Below are positions 26,572 to 34,424 of a DNA stretch of 64,000 nucleotides, one piece after another; position 1 is the first letter of the stretch, and each line of letters opens with the position of its first letter. The stretch covers positions 62,001 through 126,000 of the forward strand of contig JANQQI010000049.1 of assembly GCA_028285085.1 (NCBI GenBank), in the 5' to 3' direction. Source of the stretch: Saprospiraceae bacterium (GTDB lineage Bacteria; Bacteroidota; Bacteroidia; Chitinophagales; Saprospiraceae). The translations under genes were made by a program, and so were the position numbers. The notes under the pieces were generated by a model. It worked only from the letters and a program-made list of their open reading frames with translations. It was not told the DNA's origin and did not search any database.

Positions 26572-27618
26572 ATGAAAAAGACTATCACTTATTTTTCGGC
26601 AATCCCCGAAGCCAATGAGCAGCAAACTGAATATGAATTTGATGAGATAAAAGAAAAAGTAGGTAATTCAGATAGTGATTTCAACCTAGTTTCGCATTTT
26701 GCAATACAGCCCAACAATTTACTATTTAGTTTACTAAAGCATAAGCCAAATGTTTATTTATTTCACTTTTCAGGCCAAGGCACAGAGAAAGGGATTGTTA
26801 CCAAAAACCATAATGGATCAGTAATAATCAACGATCGTGATTTGGATGAATTGTTTGAAACGTTGAGTACTGAAATCAAAATTGATTGTGCCATTTTTAA
26901 TCGTTGCATGAGTAAAAACATTGGAGCAAGTGTTGGGAAATATGTTCCTTATGTGCTTGGCTCAAGCAATCATACTACCCCTCAAGATGCTATCAATTTT
27001 TCAATAGGATTTTATGAGGGCTTAGCTCTAAACGCAAAAATTGAAACGTGTTTTCGTTTAGGCCGAACAACCATGAGACTAGCAGGGAATTTTGAGAGAG
27101 ACGAAGAAACACCTTTACTTTTTTTCAAAAATCAAAACCTTTCCATGGAAACGCCATCTCTTACGAATAAACAACTACCAGGCTTCGACGATATCCCTGC
27201 TTTTAATAGTCAAATCCAAAGCAGACTCGAAGAAAGTAATCGTCAGGTACATCGTATCGAACAAGACTTATCCCCAAGATCTCAATACCATGACGCAGCA
27301 ACTTGGTTACTTAACAACCTTGATCACATAGCTGATTATATCGCAGCACAAATCATAGTAGGATCTGACACGAGTATTATTAAAAGATATGCTTTCGAGA
27401 TAAAATTATTCTTAGAGCAAATCCATGGCTGTTTAGTTGCTCAAAGGCTGAATTTAGCCAAGCGAAACCTCGTCATGACTAAACTTGCTTCAAAATTTTA
27501 TGAAGATGGACTTCATTTATTTAAAGCTATTGCAGAAAAAAATGAAAATAATTTTAACAAATTGACAGTAGCTTTTCTATTAGAAAGTACTAACTGTTTA
27601 ATCGAGCAATTAAACTAA
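26572..27618 (+). CDS. Caspase/CHAT-like protein with degenerate catalytic His
   Basis: A 348-residue protein. Residues ~1-170 match the caspase-fold CHAT-type domain found in bacterial conflict and signalling proteins: an early F-D-E-I-K region, KPNVYLFHFSGQG (canonical HFSGHG), the FNRCMS box (canonical LNACYS, Cys112), then YVLGSSNHTTPQDAINFS and FYEGLALNAKIETCFRLG. Position 69, normally the catalytic His, is Gln (CAA codon), so activity is doubtful. Residues ~195-348 are a helical domain. The gene is AT-richer than its neighbours and stands alone between a hydrolase and a minus-strand helical protein, suggesting transfer. A role in defence is inference. Confidence 0.6.
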   Translation: MKKTITYFSAIPEANEQQTEYEFDEIKEKVGNSDSDFNLVSHFAIQPNNLLFSLLKHKPNVYLFHFSGQGTEKGIVTKNHNGSVIINDRDLDELFETLSTEIKIDCAIFNRCMSKNIGASVGKYVPYVLGSSNHTTPQDAINFSIGFYEGLALNAKIETCFRLGRTTMRLAGNFERDEETPLLFFKNQNLSMETPSLTNKQLPGFDDIPAFNSQIQSRLEESNRQVHRIEQDLSPRSQYHDAATWLLNNLDHIADYIAAQIIVGSDTSIIKRYAFEIKLFLEQIHGCLVAQRLNLAKRNLVMTKLASKFYEDGLHLFKAIAEKNENNFNKLTVAFLLESTNCLIEQLN

Positions 27619-27772
27619 TGATATGATCAAGTTCATGTTCATGAACAGCTATACTCGGCCTACTTAGGACATTTCGTATTTCCCAATCAATCTGTTGGAG
27701 TATTATGTTCTTAGCCTTTACATCTTCGTAGCTACTCACTACGTAGTGATACTTTTGCTCTTTAGTCATCAT
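27590..27772 (-). CDS. Possible small convergent gene
   Basis: A 60-codon ORF that overlaps the 3' end of the CHAT-like gene by 29 bp on the opposite strand. The peptide is soluble, charged and mixed in composition (MTKEQKYHYVVSSYEDVK, then SRPSIAVHEHELDHI), with two adjacent ATG codons. I recognise no family. It could be a chance ORF; if real, its position would fit a small partner of the CHAT-like protein. Confidence 0.3.
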   Translation of the reverse strand: MMTKEQKYHYVVSSYEDVKAKNIILQQIDWEIRNVLSRPSIAVHEHELDHIISLIARLNS

Positions 27773-27840
27773 TTTCTCAGGGGTAGTATGTTCTTCACAA
27801 GATAAAATTTAACACTTGGATTACAAAACCTCTTGCTTAA

Positions 27841-27871
27841 AATGCAAAAACCCGGCGGGGATGCCGGGTTT
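27841..27871 (-). terminator. Terminator of subfamily A gene
   Basis: A strong 9-bp stem, AAACCCGGC (27848-27856) with GCCGGGTTT (27863-27871), and a 6-nt loop. On the minus strand it is followed by TTTTTGCATT. It lies 83 bp beyond the stop of the 27955-29469 gene. Confidence 0.85.
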
Positions 27872-27954
27872 AAGACTTTAGAGAGAGAACAATAGGGAAG
27901 AAGGGTTTTTCGGGGTAGTACAAATCAAACAAAGATCATGAGATTATAATTGGG

Positions 27955-29469
27955 TCAATTGATAACGCGATTTTTGTGCTGCGGCAACTTATCGCGTACC
28001 CATCGGTAAAACGCACTGCCCGCCGTCAGCTCTAATGGTTCCTGCCAACTCTTCTGCAAATCTTGCAACTGGCTGTAAAAATCAATGAATAAGTTTGTGG
28101 CTTCGCGACTGTGTTTGACCCGAATCAATTTCTTGACAACATTGAGTACCAGCTTTTCGATGGGCTGGACCTGTTTGTGCTTAGCTAAAAAGCGATGCGT
28201 TGTCATTATATCGTATTCTAACAGATCGAATTCTTGCTCTTCGTAACGAATCATCAGTCCGATTAATCTGCAGAAGTTTTGAATATTTGGATAGTCACAT
28301 TTCTTATCGATCGCCATAATTTGACGAATCATCGCCTGTGCCTCATCGTATTCACCATCAATGAAGTGGAATACTCCCAGATGGAAGTAGAGATTAAGCA
28401 GTGTCGATTGGTCGAGCAAGCGCCCGTGTCCTGCATTCAAATAATCATTCACCGCCAAAAAACGCATGCGGCAACATTCGATACGCTCCATCGCCAAATG
28501 GCAGATGAAATCGTGACTGTAGGACAGCAACATATAACGATGCCGTTCTTCGGGCTGAGCGACGGCGACACGCTGAATATTTTTCAGGGCCGTCGCATAA
28601 TGTGGGCCACTCTGACGAGTCGCCGCACAATAACTTAAATAGCTCGTATTTAATCGGATAAAAGCATCTCGGTAAAATTCTGCGTACTCTGCATGCGCTT
28701 GCCAAAGGTCGAAAAGCTCATCGTAACAGCGCGCAGCAGCGGGCACATCGTGCAACGTTTGCGCGCGTAGTGCATAAATTTCGAGATAGTAAGCCTGCCC
28801 CAGAAAAGTACTTGGTTGCCGAGCTTTGTCGAGCAATGGGTCAGATAAGATGCTTTTAAAGTTAAAAGCCAATTCATCCATCTGATAATTGCGAGACACC
28901 TCGAATAATATCCGACTCTGCATCAGCAATTGTTCTAACTGTTGCTCAGCGGCAAAACTAGAACTTTTCTCCCGGTAGCTATCCAACCAGTTACGCATAC
29001 TACGCGCCACATTATTCTGATTTAGATAACCAATGAGCAGCTTTTCTTGATCGAGCACTCTGAGATACCATTGGCTAGCCTCGAAAGTCAGGCAAAGTTT
29101 CTTGGCTTTTTGCAGGCTAACCATCGATTGTTGATAGAGGCCTTTGGAACGCAACACCTCTGATGCTTCCAACAGCCCCTGAATTTTACTCACAGTTGTA
29201 CGGCCGTCATATAACTGGCGCAGCATGCGCAGAATGAGTTCATAAAGGAGGTACTTGGTCTTGGCGAGGCTCTTACTGAAGTTATACTTACGGAGCTTTC
29301 GGCGAAGCTTCTCTTCATCGTACACTTCTTGCCGGTCAACGGCATCGAAGAGCAACACATAATTATTAGAATCTTTACGGGCATGCTGGGTCGCGAACAA
29401 TTTGAATTGTCGCTTTTCTGCCTTAGTCATAGACTTGATGAGATGATATAAATCTCTTTGGCAACGCAT
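27955..29469 (-). CDS. Large helical protein, Saprospiria-type paralog family (subfamily A)
   Basis: The 504-residue product has no recognised name. It is soluble and helical throughout. Its N-terminal block LIKSMTKAEKRQFKLF, then SNNYVLLFDAVD, is clearly shared with the divergent gene at 29898-31424 (LIQSMSKSEKRYFKME, SNYLKLFDALND) and more weakly with the subfamily B proteins in this window. TPR-like helical pairs fill the middle. It stands head-to-head with its paralog across 428 bp and ends in a strong terminator. Function unknown; a scaffold or regulatory role is only a guess. Confidence 0.75.
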   Translation of the reverse strand: MRCQRDLYHLIKSMTKAEKRQFKLFATQHARKDSNNYVLLFDAVDRQEVYDEEKLRRKLRKYNFSKSLAKTKYLLYELILRMLRQLYDGRTTVSKIQGLLEASEVLRSKGLYQQSMVSLQKAKKLCLTFEASQWYLRVLDQEKLLIGYLNQNNVARSMRNWLDSYREKSSSFAAEQQLEQLLMQSRILFEVSRNYQMDELAFNFKSILSDPLLDKARQPSTFLGQAYYLEIYALRAQTLHDVPAAARCYDELFDLWQAHAEYAEFYRDAFIRLNTSYLSYCAATRQSGPHYATALKNIQRVAVAQPEERHRYMLLSYSHDFICHLAMERIECCRMRFLAVNDYLNAGHGRLLDQSTLLNLYFHLGVFHFIDGEYDEAQAMIRQIMAIDKKCDYPNIQNFCRLIGLMIRYEEQEFDLLEYDIMTTHRFLAKHKQVQPIEKLVLNVVKKLIRVKHSREATNLFIDFYSQLQDLQKSWQEPLELTAGSAFYRWVRDKLPQHKNRVIN

Positions 29470-29897
29470 ACCTTATAGGTTGAGGTTAATTTTGTACTTT
29501 TGTTAAAAAGAGAAAACTGCTCCCGAAGAAAGATTTTAGCCCTAATTCTGGATCAGTTTCCTCATTGCAACGGATACACACTTTAAAACTACTTTTCTTA
29601 CGAATCCAAAGATAAATGCAAAGCGAAGGGTGAAAAAACCCGTAAATTTTGTAAAATTGGACTTCTAAGGTCTAAAAACAACACTTAGTCATGCCTTTTC
29701 AAAGGCCCGTTTCATCAAGCAAACCTCCATACCCATAAGCTATAAAAATTTGACTATCAGTAAATTACACTATCATCTTACAAAAAAATAGATCAAATTT
29801 CCAAAGCAATATTTTACAGTTCTTAAAGCTTGTTGAAATAGGAGTTCTAACCCCAAAAAAGCGCTAGAAATTAGTTATCAAAGGAAGCAAACAGCAA
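29470..29897. other. 428-bp divergent intergenic region between subfamily A paralogs
   Basis: AT-rich. It contains two directly adjacent plus-strand TAnnTTTG elements (29487-29502) but no ORF I believe and no strong hairpin. The long distance from those elements to the 29898 start (about 390 nt) would give a long leader or a separate small RNA. Confidence 0.4.
29487..29502 (+). promoter_or_regulatory. Two tandem -7-like elements
   Basis: TAATTTTG and TACTTTTG lie back to back, each matching TAnnTTTG exactly, on the plus strand. No clear -33 element precedes them. If used, transcription runs rightward into the non-coding region before 29898. Confidence 0.4.
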
Positions 29898-31424
29898 ATG
29901 ATTACAGGGAGAGACGAGCTGTTCAGTCTTATTCAGTCCATGAGTAAGTCCGAAAAGCGATACTTTAAAATGGAGGCCAAACGTAGTGGTGAGAAACGCA
30001 GCAGCAATTATCTCAAATTGTTCGATGCTCTCAATGATATGGATGAATACGACGAGGCTCATCTTCGTCATAAATTCCGCAAAGAGAAGTTTATCGATCA
30101 TCTGCCTTCAGAAAAGCGCTATCTCTACCAGGCCATTCTTAAGAGTCTACGCCACTATCGTAGTGAGAAGTCCGCTAACGCCCAGATCAAAGAGATGATC
30201 CTGGACGCTGGCTACTTGCGTGAGCGTGGTCTTTATAGTCAAGCCTTAAAAATGCTCAAGAAAGCCCGCAAGCAGGCGGATCATTATCAGGATGCACTGG
30301 CACTTTTGGAGATTAATCTGATTGAGCGGGTAATTACATTACACCTTAAAGAAAAACGTTATGATGAGCAGTTAGGTGCATTGAAGGAAGAGAAACAAGG
30401 CTTGATAGATCAGTTAAGAGAAGAGTTTCACTACCTCGATTCTATGGATGACTCTATGATTAAAGTTATTCAGACGTTTAAGGTAAAAGATACTGCCAGC
30501 AAGGAATTGCTAAAATTAAAGGTTCAGGAATTAGAGCAACGTGATACTTCTTCAATGTCTAGTTACACGTTATATTATTATTACTCTTTACTCATCTTCT
30601 ACCATGAACTTTTAGGTCAAGCTAAAAAAACAATAGGATATTGTCATCTACTGGTTGAATGGTGGGACGAACGCCCTCAAATCAAAGAAGAAAACTTTAC
30701 AAGCTACCGAATAGCAATGTCCAATTTAATCAACTCCTATTACAGTAATAAGCAATTTAACGAGGTATTACCGCTTATTGAAAAGCTTGAAAGAGAAGAA
30801 CCCAAAAATTTTCATGAACAAAGTATCCTTTTTCAAAAGGTTTCTATCACCAAGTTACTGTATTACATGAATGTTGGTGATATAGAAGGAGGCCAACAAC
30901 TCATCGAGCATATTCAAGCAGAAATGGATAAATACCAATCCAATAAAAGTAGTAGTCTTTCCTTGATGGGTAATATTGCCATTTACTATTTCTCTACTGA
31001 GCAGTATCATCATTGTCTCACTTGGCTAAGTAAAATTATCAATGAGACACCAAAAGTCTATCGGCACGACATCCAATTCTTAAGTCGATTACTCAACATT
31101 ATTTGTCATTTCGAAATAGGTAGTGATAGTGAAATACTTGAAAGCTTGCTAAGAGCCACTTATCGATTCAGCAGTCAAGAAACCTCTAAGCGCAAAAAGA
31201 AAAGTGAAAGGGGTTTCGAATTAGAAATTGTTAGCCGAATGAAGAAACTGCTGAATAGCCCTGATTATGAAAGAAAGAAAGTCCTAGAGGAATTACAAAG
31301 TTATCTAAAAGAAATAACACCGGGAACCAAAGCGATTCCCGGTGCCGATGAGTTACTTCTGTGGGTGAATAGTAAAATAACGAATCGTCCATTGATTGAA
31401 CTCATTCGAGATGAAAATTACTAA
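29898..31424 (+). CDS. Large helical protein, Saprospiria-type paralog family (subfamily A)
   Basis: The 508-residue soluble helical paralog of the gene at 27955-29469, with the shared N-terminal ELFSLIQSMSKSEKRYFKME and SNYLKLFDALND blocks, then LRERGLYSQALKMLKKARKQ in a TPR-like rhythm. The 3' half is visibly AT-richer and rich in Lys, Ser and Tyr. Its stop overlaps the stop of the convergent small gene at 31421-31783 by 4 bp. Function unknown. Confidence 0.75.
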   Translation: MITGRDELFSLIQSMSKSEKRYFKMEAKRSGEKRSSNYLKLFDALNDMDEYDEAHLRHKFRKEKFIDHLPSEKRYLYQAILKSLRHYRSEKSANAQIKEMILDAGYLRERGLYSQALKMLKKARKQADHYQDALALLEINLIERVITLHLKEKRYDEQLGALKEEKQGLIDQLREEFHYLDSMDDSMIKVIQTFKVKDTASKELLKLKVQELEQRDTSSMSSYTLYYYYSLLIFYHELLGQAKKTIGYCHLLVEWWDERPQIKEENFTSYRIAMSNLINSYYSNKQFNEVLPLIEKLEREEPKNFHEQSILFQKVSITKLLYYMNVGDIEGGQQLIEHIQAEMDKYQSNKSSSLSLMGNIAIYYFSTEQYHHCLTWLSKIINETPKVYRHDIQFLSRLLNIICHFEIGSDSEILESLLRATYRFSSQETSKRKKKSERGFELEIVSRMKKLLNSPDYERKKVLEELQSYLKEITPGTKAIPGADELLLWVNSKITNRPLIELIRDENY

Positions 31425-31783
31425 ACGATACTTTCCATCTTAAGCATTCCTCCATCCACGGAGATTTGGGCAGAATTTCCAGTACTTAATGGGAAACTCT
31501 GTTCTGCAGTACGTAAAGTACCATCAATATCTATCACTCCAATAATATACAACTCTTGGCTTGGTTCGTGATAGGTCAGTGTCAATTGACTACTAGCCAA
31601 TGGTTCACTAAAAGTACTACCACTAGCTGGTGAAGAAGCCTTAGCGCACTGAAGGTTTCCCGTTGAGTCGAGTGAAACAATCAGACCATCCCCTGCCAAT
31701 TCATCTTGATTCGTAACGTTCCCATTTTCGTCAATAATCATTAGCTGAGTCATGTCCGAAGACAAACAAATTGAATTTGCCAT
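31421..31783 (-). CDS. Small unknown protein
   Basis: A 120-residue product that I do not recognise. I start it at the ATG at 31783 (MANSICLSSDMTQLMIIDEN), because the longer frame adds an unlikely aromatic-rich prefix. There is no signal peptide or membrane segment. It alternates short beta-like stretches (LTLTYHEPSQELYIIGVIDI) with Ser/Gly/Asn loops and has two cysteines. It overlaps the neighbouring helical-protein stop by 4 bp. An inverted repeat lies upstream. Confidence 0.55.
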   Translation of the reverse strand: MANSICLSSDMTQLMIIDENGNVTNQDELAGDGLIVSLDSTGNLQCAKASSPASGSTFSEPLASSQLTLTYHEPSQELYIIGVIDIDGTLRTAEQSFPLSTGNSAQISVDGGMLKMESIV

Positions 31784-32184
31784 AATTACTTTAATTTTTA
31801 GAGTACTGAAATAATAGAAATACATAGCCTACCCTTACCAGGTAGTTCTTTTCATCGAAGAGCAATATTAATGGTGATGGTCAAGCCTGGTAAGGTCCTC
31901 TACTCTAATCTTGTTCAATATATGTTAGGTTAACTAAGGGGAAATGACATTTCTAATATTACAGTTTTGTATTATAAGTGCAAATTGTTTTTTTAAGAAC
32001 ATCGCATTCCCAACACGTAATCTATAATTACTATTTACTGATTTTCAACAAATTAAACTAAACTACCCTTCCATTCTCAGGCTCATTTTATCCAGCTAAT
32101 TTTTACAAAATTCTACATATCTGAACCGCACACTCTTGGTTTTTTGGTTAAATTTGGCCTCATTATTCACCGATCCAAGCGATA
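31784..32184. other. 401-bp divergent intergenic region with inverted repeat
   Basis: AT-rich. It contains a 10-bp inverted repeat, CCTTACCAGG (31833-31842) and CCTGGTAAGG (31886-31895), 43 bp apart, in the upstream region of the small unknown gene. A -7 element for the membrane protein lies at its right end. No small gene or RNA is evident. Confidence 0.45.
32149..32156 (+). promoter_or_regulatory. -7 element (TAnnTTTG) of the DUF6427-like gene
   Basis: TAAATTTG matches the consensus exactly and lies 28 bp before the GTG start at 32185. The -33 region has no clear TTTG at the usual distance. Confidence 0.5.
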
Positions 32185-33171
32185 GTGCTCAGTCTATTTC
32201 GAACCAATCAACTGGCCTTCAATCTGTTTCTCCTGGCTTACGTGCTGTTAGTCCGAGGTGCTATTTTCGTACAGCCTCCTCCAGAGATTCTATTACAAGA
32301 TCAAGGGATTCTTAGCAACTTGATCTATCACCTAATCGGTACCAGTGGCCCGCTTTTTCAGATTACTGGCCTTCTGATCGTCTTTCTACAGGGCGTCCTA
32401 GTTAATGTCATTGTTGCTCGCTACCGAATGGCCCGTGAGATTTCTTTGCTCCCGGGTTTGTTCTACATTCTGCTGGCCAGCGTCATCCCGGAATTTCTAT
32501 CTTTTTCGCCCTTGCTACTGGCCAATAGCTTTATCTTGTTGATGTTCTACGAACTCTTTGGCGTTTACCGCAAAAGCGACACCGCAGGTCAGATTTTCAA
32601 TATTGGCTTTTGGATCGCCATGGCCAGTATGTGCTACAGTTCAACCCTCGTTTTCCTCCTGCTGGCTATTATTGGTATCGCTCAACTTCGTGCCTTCCGC
32701 CCGGGTGAGCTCCTCATTTTATTCATAGGTTATCTCGTTCCATTTTTTCTGGCGGGAACTTATTACTTCTGGTTTGATCAAATGGACTATTATTTCCAGA
32801 CTCAGTTTGGTCAAAATTTTGGATTTCTGGATTTCCAAGCACCCGGTAACCTGGAATTATATATTAAACTCGGAGGGTGGGCTTTGATCATTCTCTTGGC
32901 GCTTGCAAGTTTTGGCAGCAATACCGCCAAGCGCAATATCCAGGCACAAAAGTATATTAGCATTCTGTATTGGGCGTTGTTGCTGAGTAGTTTTACCATC
33001 TTGTTCCAAGCACATCTGCAGCTGTCTCATTTGCTCATCACAGTACCGCCGCTGGCAATCTTCCTAGCGTTCAGTTTTCAACAGCTGCGGCCACAAATTG
33101 CGGAGACCTTACACTTGCTCCTGCTCGCCTTAGTGCTCATTTTGCAGTTTAAGCCCTTATTGCTCACTTAG
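32185..33171 (+). CDS. DUF6427-like polytopic membrane protein
   Basis: A 328-residue inner-membrane protein with about ten hydrophobic helices. The opening MLSLFRTNQLAFNLFLLAYV and the arginine after the first helix fit the Bacteroidota DUF6427 family, whose function is unknown. The start is GTG. It is followed 78 bp later by purQ on the same strand, with its own promoter element between. Confidence 0.7.
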   Translation: MLSLFRTNQLAFNLFLLAYVLLVRGAIFVQPPPEILLQDQGILSNLIYHLIGTSGPLFQITGLLIVFLQGVLVNVIVARYRMAREISLLPGLFYILLASVIPEFLSFSPLLLANSFILLMFYELFGVYRKSDTAGQIFNIGFWIAMASMCYSSTLVFLLLAIIGIAQLRAFRPGELLILFIGYLVPFFLAGTYYFWFDQMDYYFQTQFGQNFGFLDFQAPGNLELYIKLGGWALIILLALASFGSNTAKRNIQAQKYISILYWALLLSSFTILFQAHLQLSHLLITVPPLAIFLAFSFQQLRPQIAETLHLLLLALVLILQFKPLLLT

Positions 33172-33219
33172 CTTGCGAAATTCTCCTGCTTGGTAGCTAT
33201 CTGTCGATTAAGATTTTCT

Positions 33220-33227
33220 TACTTTTG
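33220..33227 (+). promoter_or_regulatory. -7 element (TAnnTTTG) of purQ
   Basis: TACTTTTG matches the consensus exactly, 22 bp before the purQ ATG at 33250. Confidence 0.55.
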
Positions 33228-33249
33228 TACTTTCAAAAATCAATAGTTT

Positions 33250-33957
33250 ATGAAATTCGGCGTAGTAGTCTTTCCCGGTTCCAATTGTGATGATGATATG
33301 ATCCACGTTCTTGGTTCTGTTATGCAGCAAGAAGTGGTCAAACTTTGGCACAAAAACACGAGCTTACCTGGCTTTGAAAAAGGCGATTGCATCGTCTTAC
33401 CCGGTGGCTTTTCCTACGGAGACTATTTACGTGCCGGTGCCATTGCTCGATTTTCACCAATCATGCAGGCCGTCATCGACTTTGCCAACAACGGTGGCTA
33501 TGTTTGGGGCATCTGCAATGGTTTTCAAATCCTTTGTGAGGCCGGTTTGCTGCCCGGCGCACTCCTTCGCAATCACAACCAGAAATTCATTTGCAAAAAT
33601 GTGTTTCTAAAAACGGAAACAACTAACTCGGCCATCACCTCACAATTAGCCAAAGATCAAGTTCTAAAAATTCCAATTGCACACGCCGAAGGACGTTATC
33701 ACGCCTCCCATGCAGTACTGGATGAACTAGCGGCCAACGATCAGATTCTTTTTACCTACTGCGATGAGCATGGCCAGACCAATGCCGATGCTAATCCCAA
33801 TGGTGCGGAGCGGCACATTGCGGGTATTTGCAATCAAGACCGTAATGTCTTTGGGATGATGCCTCATCCCGAGCGGGCTTCTGAAGTAACATTAGGCAAT
33901 ACGGATGGTCGACACTTATTCGAGTCGTTGCTTACCACAAGCGGTGTTTTATCTTAA
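33250..33957 (+). CDS. purQ: Phosphoribosylformylglycinamidine synthase, glutaminase subunit
   Basis: A class I glutamine amidotransferase that feeds ammonia to PurL in the fourth step of purine synthesis. Its 235 residues contain FPGSNCDDD near the N-terminus, [16 protein letters not shown], the nucleophile motif [17 protein letters not shown] (catalytic Cys) and the late [10 protein letters not shown] (His and Glu of the triad). The subunit is the stand-alone type used with small PurL and PurS. No other pur gene is in the window. Confidence 0.93.
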   Translation: MKFGVVVFPGSNCDDDMIHVLGSVMQQEVVKLWHKNTSLPGFEKGDCIVLPGGFSYGDYLRAGAIARFSPIMQAVIDFANNGGYVWGICNGFQILCEAGLLPGALLRNHNQKFICKNVFLKTETTNSAITSQLAKDQVLKIPIAHAEGRYHASHAVLDELAANDQILFTYCDEHGQTNADANPNGAERHIAGICNQDRNVFGMMPHPERASEVTLGNTDGRHLFESLLTTSGVLS

Positions 33958-34424
33958 AAGCTAATCCCTAATTCAGGAAAATCTAGCGTTCTTTTCATCT
34001 TCGGTTAAGAGTCGCTTTTCTGCAACTCTTACAAATCCACTCTGAGGAGTCTTAACAAGGCCTTATTTATTGTCGGATTTCTGTTAAAGATGATTTAAAA
34101 AGCGTTAAGGGACTTCTCCTCTGCCGAAATCTTTGTTAATTTGAAATTATTCCAAAGCTATGGCAGTGAGCATGGACTTGCTGCCATTTGTATTATCCGA
34201 CACCTTATATTTCTATACTCATTAAGGAAGGGCGATTAAAATAGATTTCATCGTTTATTAAAAAGCTACTCCTTGCCCAAGAAAGCATGATTCTTGCGGG
34301 GCGATATGTTGTAGATTTTTAGTTGTCCGATTAGGGAATTTTCGGATACAGATTTAATACAAATGTTATCCGATTTGTTCTTGAATATTAAACCACCTAA
34401 CACTAACTAACTAAACCTGATAAT
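33958..34424. other. 467-bp intergenic region
   Basis: Non-coding sequence before the DsbD-like gene. It includes one short inverted repeat, ATGGCAG (34160-34166) and CTGCCAT (34181-34187), with a 14-nt loop. I saw no promoter pair with confidence and no small gene. A small RNA cannot be ruled out. Confidence 0.4.
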
